Shown here: positions 31,929 to 40,375 of the stretch, piece after piece
Layout: every line of letters starts with the position of its first letter
Position numbering within the stretch: position 1 is the first letter of the stretch
Source: SH-MAG3 sp035461245
GTDB lineage: Bacteria; Gemmatimonadota; Gemmatimonadetes; Longimicrobiales; RSA9
Assembly (NCBI GenBank): GCA_035461245.1
Contig: DATHVP010000137.1
Coordinates: 1-64,000 of the forward strand
Direction: 5' to 3'
Length of the DNA stretch: 64,000 bases
Notes under the pieces: model-generated
What the model saw: only the letters and a program-made list of their open reading frames with translations
The model's database searches: none
Told to the model about the DNA's origin: nothing
Translations under genes and position numbers: made by a program

Positions 31929-33167
31929 ATGAACTGGATACGGGGCGGATTCCTACTGGCCGCAATGCCGGTGGCGGCGGCGTGCGGCGCCGGTCCGGAC
32001 CAGCGGATGCTGGTGGAGCGGGAGGTCCGGGGGGACACCACCGTCGTGCGTGTCAGTGGCACCGGTCCGGAGCTCGCCGCGGAGGAGGAGCTGCGGATCG
32101 GCACGCTGGACGGGCCTGACGAATACACGTTCGGGAGCGTCGCGGGAATGGCCGTATCGGCGGACGGCAGCATGTACGTCATCGACTCGCATTCCCGTGA
32201 CATCCGCGTCTTCGACGCGGATGGCTCCTTCATGCGCAGGTTCGGCGGGCCCGGGGCAGGGCCCGGCGAGCTGCAGCAGCCGTCCGGCATCAGCTTCCTG
32301 CCGGACGGCAGGCTCGTGGTGCGGGACTACCAGAACGCGCGGGTCAACGTCTATTCCGGCGAGGGTGAGACGCTGACGAGCTGGCCGATCCCCGGCGGTT
32401 TCGCCACGACGTCGCCCATGTTCGTGGACCGCACCGGGAACGTCTACCTCGACATCGTAGCGGACAGATCCGGCCCCGGCATCGGCCGGATCGGCCTGCT
32501 GCGACTCGACAGCAACGGGTCCGTCGTGGATACGCTGTTCCGGCCGCTGGAGGACGTGGAGGTGCCGCGGCTGGAGGCAACCTCGCCGGATGGCCGGGGT
32601 CGGAGCTTCTACGGTGTGCCGTTCTGGCCAGTCCCCGTCACCACGCTGAACGAGGACGGAGCCTTCGTCGGTGGCATCGGCGACCGCTACGCCATCACCA
32701 CCTGGTATCCAGACGGTACCGTGCAGCGCATCGAGCGCGACGTGCCGGCTGTTCCCGTGCAGGCTGGTGAAGCAGCCACCGCCGTGGAGCAGGCCACGCG
32801 TGGGTTGCGAGGCACCCAGCCCGACTGGCGCTGGACCGGACCGCGGCCGCCGGATTCCAAGCCCTACTTCACGAGCCTTCGCGGCGGCGACGACGGGCGC
32901 CTCTGGGTCCGCCTCTCCCAGCCTGCGGAGCGCAGGGATCCGGACCCCGATGCGCGCCCCGACCCCCGGGGCCAGCCGCCCCTCGAGCAGTGGGTGGCGC
33001 CCACTGCCTACGACATCTACGAGAGGGACGGCAGCTTCGTCGGTACGGTGCGCATGCCCGACCGCTTCACCGTCATGTACATGCGCGGCGACCACGTCTG
33101 GGGCGTGCTCCGCGACGATCTCGACGTGCCGTACGTCGTCAGGCTGAAGCTGGTGACGAGGACGTAG
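31929..33167 (+). CDS. Six-bladed beta-propeller lipoprotein (NHL-type)
   Basis: 412 residues from the ATG at 31929, which opens a lipoprotein signal ('FLLAAMPVAAACG', Cys about residue 19). NHL/6-blade repeats follow: 'GMAVSADGSMYVIDSHSRDIRVFD', quoted in part as 'GSMYVIDSHSRDIRVFDADG', then 'GISFLPDGRLVVRDYQNARV', 'FVDRTGNVYLDI', 'TTWYPDGTVQRI', 'GGDDGRLWVRL'. Such lipoproteins are abundant in Bacteroidota and Gemmatimonadota and often bind ligands; function here is unknown. An earlier in-frame ATG at 31908 is possible but lies 10 bases after the hairpin and has no Shine-Dalgarno sequence. Confidence 0.82.
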   Translation: MNWIRGGFLLAAMPVAAACGAGPDQRMLVEREVRGDTTVVRVSGTGPELAAEEELRIGTLDGPDEYTFGSVAGMAVSADGSMYVIDSHSRDIRVFDADGSFMRRFGGPGAGPGELQQPSGISFLPDGRLVVRDYQNARVNVYSGEGETLTSWPIPGGFATTSPMFVDRTGNVYLDIVADRSGPGIGRIGLLRLDSNGSVVDTLFRPLEDVEVPRLEATSPDGRGRSFYGVPFWPVPVTTLNEDGAFVGGIGDRYAITTWYPDGTVQRIERDVPAVPVQAGEAATAVEQATRGLRGTQPDWRWTGPRPPDSKPYFTSLRGGDDGRLWVRLSQPAERRDPDPDARPDPRGQPPLEQWVAPTAYDIYERDGSFVGTVRMPDRFTVMYMRGDHVWGVLRDDLDVPYVVRLKLVTRT

Positions 33168-33204
33168 GATGGGCGACATGAGACGGGCGACGTGAGACGC
33201 GCTA

Positions 33205-33250
33205 CGAAAAACGGGAACCGCAGAGATGACTCCCGCAGTTCCCGTTTTCG
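33205..33250. terminator. Bidirectional terminator between convergent units
   Basis: CGAAAAACGGGAACCGC (33205-33221) pairs with GCAGTTCCCGTTTTCG (33235-33250) with one bulge and one mismatch. T-runs flank the stem on both strands (GTTTTC on plus, GTTTTTC on minus), so it can stop the propeller gene from the left and the efflux operon from the right. Confidence 0.75.
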
Positions 33251-33346
33251 TTGAACGTCTACGTTTACGATCCCGATCCCGAATCCGTTTGCAGTTCCCG
33301 TTTTCGTTGAACGTCTACGTTTACGATCCCGATCCCGAATCCGTTT
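33235..33346. repeat. Perfect 56-bp tandem duplication (two copies)
   Basis: Bases 33235-33290 and 33291-33346 are identical copies beginning GCAGTTCCCGTTTTCG and ending GAATCCGTTT. The first 16 bases of each copy are the right arm of the terminator hairpin, so the arm exists twice. Within the unit CG recurs about every six bases (CGTTTT CGTTGA ACGTCT ACGTTT ACGATC ...). Confidence 0.9.
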
Positions 33347-33406
33347 GCGGAACGACTGCTGCCCCGGTCACTTCGTTCCCTCGGGCGCCCCGATCCCGAC
33401 TCCCGT

Positions 33407-34618
33407 CTACTCGTACCGCAGCGACACGATCGGGTCCAGCAGGGCCGCCCTTCTGGCCGGCCACATGCCGAAGAAAATGCCGACCGCGGCGGAGAAGCCG
33501 AATGCCAGGCCCACCGCCGTTGGAGAGATGGCGACGTTCCATCCGGCCATGTTCTGGACCAGGTAGGCACCACCGATGCCTACGGTGCAGCCGAGGGCGC
33601 CACCCGCCACGCAGAGCACCAGCGACTCCAGCAGGAACTGCATGAGGATGTCGTTGCGCTTCGCTCCCAGCGCCTTCCGGATACCGATCTCCCTGGTCCG
33701 TTCTGTCACCGACACCAGCATGATGTTCATGATGCCGATACCGCCGACGAGCAGCGAGATGGCGGCGATGCCAGCCAGGAGGAACGTGAAGGTGCGTGTC
33801 GTCTCCTCAAACGTGGTGAGCAGGCTGGCCTGGTCCCGGACGTTGAAGTCGCTGGGCTGGCCCGGGCGCAGCCGGTGCTCGCGCCGGAGAATGCCGTCAA
33901 TCTCCGCCAGCGCCGGGTCCATGGACCGCTCATTGATGGTCTGCACGGCAATGGCGCGGACGAACTCGGTGCCGAACACCCGGAACTGGGCCGTGGCCAG
34001 CGGGATGTAGATGCTCTCGTCCGGGTTCTGGAAGCCCTGTGCGCCCTTCTCCTCCAGGACCCCGATGACCTCGAACGGGATGCCGCGGATACGGATGCGC
34101 TCACCGATGAGCGCTGGCGTTACCTCGACGCCCAGCCGCTCGCCGGCGCGGGCACCGAGCACCGCGAGCGTGCGCCGGCCCCGCTCCTCACCTTCGGTGA
34201 AGGAACGGCCATACTCGACGCGATGGTTGTGCACGTCGAAGTATGACGGCCACGAGCCAATGATGGACAGGTTCGCGTTGCGTGCACCATACACGACCTG
34301 CTGCCGCCGCTCCATCTCCGGCGCCACGGCGCGGATGTAACGCGGGTTCTCCATCAGCGCGATGGCGTCACGGCTGGTCAGCCTGGCGTCACCCCGGTCC
34401 ACGCCGCCGAACATGGCCTGTCCCGGCCGGACCGTGAGCACGTTCGTGCCCATGGACTGCAGGCGAACCTGCACGTCTCGCTGGGCGCCTTCGCCCAGCG
34501 AGACCATGGTGATGACCGCGGCGATGCCGATGATAATGCCCAGCATCGTCAGGAACGACCGCATCTTGTTGGCCGCAATGGCGCCAAGGGCGACGCGGAT
34601 GATCTCGCCGAGTAGCAT
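33407..34618 (-). CDS. ABC transporter permease (MacB/FtsX type)
   Basis: 403 residues. MacB-PCD topology: TM1 at about 20-42 ('FLTMLGIIIGIAAVITMVSLG' region), a large periplasmic domain (about 45-270, 'MGTNVLTVRPGQAMFGG'), then TM2-TM4 with the FtsX motif ('LLVGGIGIMNIMLVSVTERTREIGIRKALGA') and 'MWPARRAALLDPIVSLRYE' at the end. It is a half-permease without an ATPase domain; the ATPase is the separate gene at 36087. Such permeases act as mechanotransmission pumps, driving the MacA-TolC pathway. Last gene of the seven-gene operon, 8 bases after the adaptor gene. Confidence 0.92.
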   Translation of the reverse strand: MLLGEIIRVALGAIAANKMRSFLTMLGIIIGIAAVITMVSLGEGAQRDVQVRLQSMGTNVLTVRPGQAMFGGVDRGDARLTSRDAIALMENPRYIRAVAPEMERRQQVVYGARNANLSIIGSWPSYFDVHNHRVEYGRSFTEGEERGRRTLAVLGARAGERLGVEVTPALIGERIRIRGIPFEVIGVLEEKGAQGFQNPDESIYIPLATAQFRVFGTEFVRAIAVQTINERSMDPALAEIDGILRREHRLRPGQPSDFNVRDQASLLTTFEETTRTFTFLLAGIAAISLLVGGIGIMNIMLVSVTERTREIGIRKALGAKRNDILMQFLLESLVLCVAGGALGCTVGIGGAYLVQNMAGWNVAISPTAVGLAFGFSAAVGIFFGMWPARRAALLDPIVSLRYE

Positions 34619-34626
34619 CAGGCCCC

Positions 34627-36087
34627 CTACCGGCGCATGCCCGGACCACTACCGCCCGGCATGATGCTGGTGTTCTGGCGCATGCGGTTGAGCATGTCCT
34701 GCTGTTGCTGCTGCAGGCGTGCCACGGAAATCAGGATCACGTGCTCGCCGGGCTCGACCCCGCGCAGCACCTCGGTGTAGTCCCAGTCGTTCACGCCCAG
34801 CATCACGCTGCGCGGCTCGACACCCGTCTCCGTCTGGACGAAGACCACGCCGGGTCGAACATCCTGGCCGGCAGCGGCGCCCGCCGCGCCACCCGCGCGA
34901 CCCGCTCCGCCACGGGCCATACCGCCCTGCATGCCCTGGGGCGGGCCGCCCTGTGCCTGGCGGGCCGCTGGCGGCGCGCCGCCCTCGGGGCGGGCTGCGA
35001 CCTGCGCGCCTTCCGCCGGTGCGCCCTCTGCCGGCGCACCTTCCGCCGCGGGCCGGTTCTGCCCGCCGTTGCCGGCCGGCTGGCTGCCCTGCCCGCCTCG
35101 CATCATGGTGCGGAGCTGTTCCTCGTTGATGCCGAACATGGCCGCCGCCGCCGCCGCGTCACGGGTGCCCACCACCGACGCATTGGGGATGGTGATGGCG
35201 TCAGCGCGACGAGCCACCTCGACGATGACCTCGCCGTTCATGCCGGGCTTGAGGGAGCCGTCCGAGTTGTTCAGGTGCACCAGCACCGGAAACATGGTGA
35301 CGTTCTGCTCAACGACGGCCTGCGGCTCGATCTTCGTCACCGTGCCGGGGAAGATGCGGCCCGGATACGCCTCCACGCTCACGCGCGACGGCATGCCCGG
35401 CTGGATCTTGCCCAGGTCTGTCTCACTGACCAGCGTCCGCACCTGCATCTCGTTCAGGTCGGCCATCAGGAAGATGGTCGTGCCGCCGGAGATGTTCTGG
35501 CTGGCCGACTGGATAATGGAGCCCTCCTCGACATCGCGGCCGATGATGACACCGTCAATGGGTGCGCGGATGGTCACGTCGTTCATCCGCTCCTCGGCGA
35601 GTTCCAGGTTCACGCGGGCCTTGACCAGCTGCGCCTGCGCATTGGCCTGCTCGAGCTTGGCGTTCTCGAACTCCTGCTCGGTGATGACGTTCGCTGCACG
35701 CAGTTCCTCGGAGCGGCGACGCTGTGACTCGGCCGTGGCGGCACGGGCCTGCGCGACCTCCAGGTCAGCCGCTGCCTGGGCATACGCGTTGCGCACGTCG
35801 CGCGGGTCCACTTCACCCAGCAGGTCGCCGCGACGGACGACGTCACCGGTCTCGACGTGCAGGCGGATGATCTCGCCGGACGCCTTGGACTTCACCTCGA
35901 CGAGCCGGATGGGCTCGATGAGGCCGGCGGCCTCGGCCGTGACCTCCATGTCACGACGCTCGACCACGCCGTACTCGATGGCGGCCGCCTCCATTTCGGC
36001 GGGGGGGCGGGTCGTGGCGTACACCGCCGTCATGGCGGCGAGTACGATAACGGCGAGGGTGCCGTGCTTCATCCAGTTCTTCTTCAT
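34627..36087 (-). CDS. Periplasmic adaptor (MacA-like membrane fusion protein)
   Basis: 486 residues. N-terminal membrane anchor (about 9-24), lipoyl half-motifs ('VKSKASGEIIRLHVETGDVV' and 'IRAPIDGVIIGRDVEEGSII'), a long coiled-coil hairpin (about 95-165), beta-barrel ('MPSRVSVEAYPGRIFPGTVT') and a membrane-proximal domain. A low-complexity insertion of about 110 residues (about 320-430, rich in G, A, P, Q with three 'GAPAE'-type repeats) interrupts the C-terminal domain and is unusual. It links the inner-membrane permease to the TolC channel. It starts with a one-base overlap (TAATG) with the ATPase stop. Confidence 0.92.
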   Translation of the reverse strand: MKKNWMKHGTLAVIVLAAMTAVYATTRPPAEMEAAAIEYGVVERRDMEVTAEAAGLIEPIRLVEVKSKASGEIIRLHVETGDVVRRGDLLGEVDPRDVRNAYAQAAADLEVAQARAATAESQRRRSEELRAANVITEQEFENAKLEQANAQAQLVKARVNLELAEERMNDVTIRAPIDGVIIGRDVEEGSIIQSASQNISGGTTIFLMADLNEMQVRTLVSETDLGKIQPGMPSRVSVEAYPGRIFPGTVTKIEPQAVVEQNVTMFPVLVHLNNSDGSLKPGMNGEVIVEVARRADAITIPNASVVGTRDAAAAAAMFGINEEQLRTMMRGGQGSQPAGNGGQNRPAAEGAPAEGAPAEGAQVAARPEGGAPPAARQAQGGPPQGMQGGMARGGAGRAGGAAGAAAGQDVRPGVVFVQTETGVEPRSVMLGVNDWDYTEVLRGVEPGEHVILISVARLQQQQQDMLNRMRQNTSIMPGGSGPGMRR

Positions 36088-36863
36088 TATGATGCCTCCC
36101 GCGTCTCTGAATTCAGGTGTCGCTCGTTGATCCTGTCGCTCTCGATGAGTCCGTCACGAAGCACGACCGTGCGCCGGGCGTGCTCCGCGATATCAGGCTC
36201 GTGCGTTACCAGGATGATGGTCTGGCCGTTGTGGTACAGTTCGTCGAACAGTGCCATGATCTCCTGGCTCGTCCTGCTGTCCAGGTTGCCCGTGGGCTCA
36301 TCAGCCAGCAGGATCGCCGGCCGGTTCACCAGTGCGCGGGCCACGGCGACTCGCTGGCGCTGGCCGCCGGACAGTTCCGACGGCTTGTGGTCCATGCGCT
36401 CGCCCAGGCCGACGCGGCGCAGTACTTCCTGCGCGCGTTCCAGCCGCTCCTTCTTTGACACGCCGGCATAGATGAGCGGCAGCTCGACGTTGTGGAGCGC
36501 CGTCGCTCGGGGCAGCAGGTTGAACGTCTGGAAGACGAAGCCGATCTCACGGTTCCGGATATGGGCCAGTTCGTCGTCGCGCAGCTGCGCCACGGCGTTG
36601 CCGTTGAGCCAGTACTCGCCGGCGGTCGGTGTGTCCAGGCAGCCCAGTACGTTCATGAGCGTGGACTTGCCGGACCCTGACGGTCCCATGATGGCTACGT
36701 AATCACCGCGCTGAATGGTGACGTCCACCCCGCGCAGGGCCCGGATGACTTCCACGCCCATCACGTATTCCTTGCGCACGCCCTCGATGCGGATGACGTC
36801 ATCCGTCGCGGTGGGCAGCACACTGATTGCTGATTCCTCCATTACCGCTTCCGCCCCCCTCAC
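36087..36863 (-). CDS. ABC transporter ATP-binding protein (MacB/LolD type)
   Basis: 258 residues. Walker A 'GPSGSGKST' near 60, Q-loop 'FVFQTFNLLPRATALHNVELP', signature 'LSGGQRQRVAVARAL', Walker B 'ILLADEPTGNLD' and 'VTHEPDIAEHARR'. The 'NLLPR.TA..NVELP' and 'EPTGNLDS' forms are those of the LolD/MacB/FtsE family. I start at the GTG at 36863, whose GTGA overlaps the TolC stop; an ATG at 36842 with GGGGGCGG upstream would give 251 residues and is equally possible. It energises the permease at 33407. Confidence 0.93.
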   Translation of the reverse strand: MRGAEAVMEESAISVLPTATDDVIRIEGVRKEYVMGVEVIRALRGVDVTIQRGDYVAIMGPSGSGKSTLMNVLGCLDTPTAGEYWLNGNAVAQLRDDELAHIRNREIGFVFQTFNLLPRATALHNVELPLIYAGVSKKERLERAQEVLRRVGLGERMDHKPSELSGGQRQRVAVARALVNRPAILLADEPTGNLDSRTSQEIMALFDELYHNGQTIILVTHEPDIAEHARRTVVLRDGLIESDRINERHLNSETREAS

Positions 36864-38182
36864 AGATCCCTCCCGATGAGTGCCTCCAGCTCCGCGCGGG
36901 CCAGCTGGTAGTCGTAGCGGGCGGCGATGAGTGCCGCCTCCGCCGCGACGATGTTCTCCTGCGACGTGACCTGCTCCAGTATGGTGGACACGCCCAGGCG
37001 GTACCGTTCCTCCTGTACGCGTGAATCCTCCATGGCGACCTCGAGGGCCTGTTCCGCCAGCGCAATCTGCTGGGCGGCCGTCTCCAGGGCGCCGAGCACG
37101 CGCTCCAGGTTCACGCGGGCGAAGCGGCGGGCATCATCGAGCTGGATACGCGCCAGCGACGCCTGCACCTGTGCGCGCTCGATGGTCTCTTCGCGCTGGA
37201 ACCGGTTGAAGACCGGGAACGACATGCTCAGCCGCATGGACCAGCTACCGCGCACGTCGTTGAACGACGGCTCGTCGTTGGCCCAGTTGTAACTGCCGCT
37301 CGAGCTGAGGTTCGGCAGGTACTGCGAACGGGCGGACCGGACCGACGCTGAAGCGGCGACCTCGCTGGCCTGCGCCGTTACCACGGCGGGCGATGCAGCC
37401 ATGACCAGTTCCAGCAGTTCCTCACGGGTCAGGGGCAGCTCGGCGGGCTCGAGGGGCTGCTCGTGCGCTGCGTCCACCGGTCCGTCCACCCCCACGACCC
37501 GGCCGAGGTTGAACATGGCATTGCGCTTCTGGTTCTGCGCCTGCAGCAGTGCCTGCCGGGCGTTGTTCACTTCCAGCTGGGAGCGCAGCAGGTCGGAGCG
37601 CGTACCGGAGCCCACCTGGCTGCGCCGCTCGGCGGCCTCCAGCACCTGCTCGGCACGGGCCAGTCGAGCCTCTGCGGAACGAATGACGTCCGTGGCCCGC
37701 AGCACGTCGTAATAGCCGGCCTTGGCGTTACGGGTGACGGCGTAGCGCTGCTCGATGAGGGCCGCTTCGGCGGCGCTGGTCTGCGCCCGGCTCCGGGCCA
37801 GGTCCGCGCCGCGACGGCCGCCGGTGAACAGGTCCAGCGACGTCGAGATACCGGCACTGTAGCTGTCCGAAGAGCCGGAGATGGTCGTGCCCAGGTTCGG
37901 GTCGAAGCGGTTCGTGCTGGCCAGCGTCGCGCCGCTGCTGACGTTCAGGTTCGGCAGGAACTGGCCCATGGAGGTTCGTTCCGCTGTCGCCGACGTCTGC
38001 ACGTTGCCTGCGGCCTGCGCAATCTGGGGGCTGGTCAGCAGCGCCCGCTGTACGACTTCGTCCAGCGTCATGCTGGTAACTTCCTGCGCCTGTGCGGACA
38101 CTGCCGTGCCGAGCACGGTCAGGGTCACCAGGGACGAGATCATGCCACGTCGCATACCACCCTGTCTCCTTTGCATTACCAT
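36860..38182 (-). CDS. TolC-family outer membrane efflux protein
   Basis: 440 residues. Signal peptide about 12-32 ('SLVTLTVLGTAVSAQAQ'), then two OEP repeats of about 190 residues with long helices ('SLDLFTGGRRGADLARSRAQ', 'ALLQAQNQKRNAMFNLGRVV', 'SMSFPVFNRFQREETIERAQ', 'RYRLGVSTILEQVTSQENIV'). It forms the outer-membrane channel. It begins 7 bases inside the end of the Spy-like gene and ends over the ATPase start, so it is translationally coupled to both neighbours. Confidence 0.93.
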   Translation of the reverse strand: MVMQRRQGGMRRGMISSLVTLTVLGTAVSAQAQEVTSMTLDEVVQRALLTSPQIAQAAGNVQTSATAERTSMGQFLPNLNVSSGATLASTNRFDPNLGTTISGSSDSYSAGISTSLDLFTGGRRGADLARSRAQTSAAEAALIEQRYAVTRNAKAGYYDVLRATDVIRSAEARLARAEQVLEAAERRSQVGSGTRSDLLRSQLEVNNARQALLQAQNQKRNAMFNLGRVVGVDGPVDAAHEQPLEPAELPLTREELLELVMAASPAVVTAQASEVAASASVRSARSQYLPNLSSSGSYNWANDEPSFNDVRGSWSMRLSMSFPVFNRFQREETIERAQVQASLARIQLDDARRFARVNLERVLGALETAAQQIALAEQALEVAMEDSRVQEERYRLGVSTILEQVTSQENIVAAEAALIAARYDYQLARAELEALIGRDL

Positions 38183-38586
38183 CTGTCACTCCTCGCCCGC
38201 TCACGCCGTTCGTGATGGGCGCGCCGCTCCGCCATGAACTCTTCCTCGACCTGCCGCTGCTCCGGCGTCAGCACGGCCCGCAGCTCGGACCGGGCCGAGT
38301 CCGCAATGGCCTGCAGCGCCGGGCCGTGCAGCTCCCAGAACGCCGCCATCTCCTGGCGGCGCTGCTCCAGGATGGCGTCCACGCGGCCCCGCTGCTCCGG
38401 CGTCAACTCCAGACGCTCGAGCAGGTCCGGCGCCTGCTGTGGCTGCTTTGTCTTGGTTCGCATCAGCTTCGATGAGCCGTCCACATCCGCCACGCGGATG
38501 GCGGCAGCGCCGGAGAGCGAACCTACCATGAACGCGATGACGAGCATGATCAGGCCCGTCAGCCGCGCCTTCCTTGCCGTTACCAT
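38176..38586 (-). CDS. Spy/CpxP-like periplasmic protein
   Basis: 136 residues. N-terminal membrane or signal segment (about 10-30), then a helical region with two LTxxQ-type motifs: 'LELTPEQRGRVDAILEQRR' near 60 and 'AVLTPEQRQVEEEFMAERR' near 105. The pair of LTPEQ motifs is the mark of Spy, CpxP and the metal-resistance sensor CnrX/ZraP group, which act as envelope chaperones or stress sensors. Between the anti-sigma-like gene (TAATG overlap) and tolC, it may buffer or sense the envelope stress that induces the operon (inference). Confidence 0.8.
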   Translation of the reverse strand: MVTARKARLTGLIMLVIAFMVGSLSGAAAIRVADVDGSSKLMRTKTKQPQQAPDLLERLELTPEQRGRVDAILEQRRQEMAAFWELHGPALQAIADSARSELRAVLTPEQRQVEEEFMAERRAHHERRERARSDRW

Positions 38587-38933
38587 TATCGTCTCCCCCT
38601 CTCCATGGCGACGAGGACGTCACCCACCGTGGGCTCCCGTTCCCCCATCAGCCACGCGTCCGCCGGCTGCGGTACCGCCAGTTCATCGGCCAGCCCGTAG
38701 CCCGGCTGCTGCTCGGCTGGCTCCACGGCAAGCACCGACACACAGACCACGGCCACGACGGCCGCCGCCGCCAGTGCAGGCCGCACCCAGCGCGACAGCA
38801 CGAGCATCGGGCTCACGTCCAGCGACTGCCGCCGGTCCAGCTCGGCACCCGCATTGGCCATGATCGCCGCCACCAGCAGTTCACGGCGTCCCTCGTCCAG
38901 TTCCAGTGCAGTCAAGTCAATCCGTTCGTCCAT
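38586..38933 (-). CDS. Short single-pass membrane protein, putative anti-sigma factor
   Basis: 115 residues. A cytoplasmic N-terminus of about 50 residues ('LDEGRRELLVAAIMANAGAEL'-type helix), one transmembrane helix (about 52-70, 'ALAAAAVVAVVCVSVLAV') and a short periplasmic tail. No zinc motif is present. Its start lies 17 bases inside the ECF sigma gene, the place an anti-sigma factor usually has. The role is inferred from position and topology only. Confidence 0.6.
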   Translation of the reverse strand: MDERIDLTALELDEGRRELLVAAIMANAGAELDRRQSLDVSPMLVLSRWVRPALAAAAVVAVVCVSVLAVEPAEQQPGYGLADELAVPQPADAWLMGEREPTVGDVLVAMERGRR

Positions 38934-39486
38934 CGGTTTGCTCCTCTATGACATCCCCCAGACGGTCCCGCAGCGTGCGCCGGGCGAAGAAGAGGTGCGA
39001 TCGCACCGTCCCTTCCGGTATGCCCAGCTCTGCGGCTATCTCCCGATGTCGGTAACCCTCGAGATCGTGCATCAGCACGACTGTGCGCTGCGTTGTCGTC
39101 AGCGTCCCGAGGGCCTGTTCCAGGCGGGTCCGCAACTGCGACCGCTCAAAGTCCCGGGCCGGGCTCGCGCCCGATGCGCCCACCACCGCCGTCTCCAGCT
39201 GCTCCGTCTGCCGGAGCTTCTCCCGTCGGCGTACCGTGCGGGCCCGGTTCCGGACAATCTGCCTCAGCCACGCACCGAACGCCGACGGATCACGGCAGTC
39301 GTCCAGTCGCTCCAGCGCCGTGATGAATGCGTCCTGAACGGCATCCTCCGCGTCCTTCGGGTCCGCCAGCTCCGCCAGCGCTACCGCGTACGCAGTGTCC
39401 AGATGCCGCCTGACCAGTTTCTCAAAGGCCGCCCTCTCGCCTTCCCGGGCGAGGGCTACCAGACGGGCGTCAGTTTCAGGTGTCAC
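38917..39486 (-). CDS. ECF RNA polymerase sigma factor (first gene of efflux operon)
   Basis: 189 residues. Region 2 ('FEKLVRRHLDTAYAVALAEL', 'DAEDAVQDAFITALERL', 'FGAWLRQIVRNRART') and region 4 ('LTTTQRTVVLMHDLEGYRHREIAAELGIPEGTVRSHLFFARRTLRDRL', quoted here as its two halves in sequence) identify an RpoE/SigW-like ECF sigma factor. A GTG at 39486 is the likely start. It heads a seven-gene run in which nearly every junction overlaps, so it probably turns on its own operon. A 7-bp tandem repeat lies about 53 bases upstream, in its promoter region. Confidence 0.92.
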   Translation of the reverse strand: MTPETDARLVALAREGERAAFEKLVRRHLDTAYAVALAELADPKDAEDAVQDAFITALERLDDCRDPSAFGAWLRQIVRNRARTVRRREKLRQTEQLETAVVGASGASPARDFERSQLRTRLEQALGTLTTTQRTVVLMHDLEGYRHREIAAELGIPEGTVRSHLFFARRTLRDRLGDVIEEQTDGRTD

Positions 39487-39538
39487 ACTTCAAGAGATGC
39501 CTGAGGCGGCGGTTTTGTTGAGTCGGGGGGGTGACGAC

Positions 39539-39566
39539 GGTGTATGGTGTATGGTGTATCGTGTAT
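39539..39566. repeat. 7-bp tandem repeat (GGTGTAT x4)
   Basis: GGTGTAT GGTGTAT GGTGTAT CGTGTAT on the plus strand, between the start of the ECF sigma gene (39486) and the end of imuA (39573). It lies where the sigma promoter should be. Copy number could vary by slippage. Confidence 0.8.
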
Positions 39567-39572
39567 GGCGGG

Positions 39573-40301
39573 TCAGGCGGGGCGGCGCTGCTGGCGGGGG
39601 CGGCGCCAGCCGCGACGGTCGGGGAGGCGCGGCTCCGGGAAGTGGCGCAGGTGGTAGGTGCGCACGGGTAGCTCAAAGCTGGTTCGCCCGCTCCAGCCCA
39701 TGGACGAGGCCATCATCTCCAGACGGACCGCCAACGGCTCCACTGGCTCGCCAAAGGCGTTGGTGCGCCACCGGTATGCGTCCGGCGACAGCCGCGTCTG
39801 CGCCCGCAGGTGCGCTACCGCCGTGCCCTCCGCCACCAGCACCAGGGCGCACCCACCGGTTCGCGCGGCCCGGGTCAGGCGTACCGCCTCCCGGATGGCC
39901 TCCCTGGCACAACCCTGCACGATCAGCACGGACAGGCCGCCGCTGTCCAGCAGCGTTTCCGCCGCCTCCAGCGCGTGCAGGGGTGTGCCCGGGCGTACCA
40001 GCAGCGGACCCGCACGCCAGAAGTCCCCGCCCTGGAGATGGGCTCCATCGATCCAGGCCGCTCGCTCGCCCCGGGCGACTGCCGCCTCACAGGCAGACCG
40101 GAGAACCGCCGTGGCACCGCCACCTGGCTGCCAGAGCGTGAGACGGCCCCGGGGCAGGCCGCCCCCAGGCAGCAGCGCGTCCAGTGCACCAATGCCCGTG
40201 CCACTGGCCACCACCGTGCGGCCATGGCCCAGAGGCAGGGCGTCAGGGAACCGACGCTCCAGCGCCTCCCTCAATTGGTGTACAGCGGCAGCGGCGCTCA
40301 T
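39573..40301 (-). CDS. imuA: ImuA-like RecA-fold protein of the SOS mutasome
   Basis: 242 residues from the ATG at 40301. RecA-related core: 'VVASGTGIGALDALLPGGGLPRG' near 40 (RecA 'LPRGRLTLWQP'), a degenerate Walker A ('PGGGATAV'), 'LLVRPGTPLHALEAAETLLDSG', 'SVLIVQG', and 'RLEMMASS' and 'FELPVRTYHLRHFPEPR' at the C-terminus. This matches ImuA (SulA-like), which partners ImuB and DnaE2 in damage-induced mutagenesis. It is divergent from imuB. The frame open upstream of 40301 has no family similarity. Confidence 0.78.
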   Translation of the reverse strand: MSAAAAVHQLREALERRFPDALPLGHGRTVVASGTGIGALDALLPGGGLPRGRLTLWQPGGGATAVLRSACEAAVARGERAAWIDGAHLQGGDFWRAGPLLVRPGTPLHALEAAETLLDSGGLSVLIVQGCAREAIREAVRLTRAARTGGCALVLVAEGTAVAHLRAQTRLSPDAYRWRTNAFGEPVEPLAVRLEMMASSMGWSGRTSFELPVRTYHLRHFPEPRLPDRRGWRRPRQQRRPA

Positions 40302-40375
40302 ACCCCGGAAGATAAAACCGAAGACAACCCGAAACAAGCGAAGGTTGGATGGGGGATGGCGCGTTCCGGGGCCAT

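Noticed and set aside
33235..33346. CRISPR-like array
   Set aside because: Only two directly joined copies without spacers; a simple tandem duplication.
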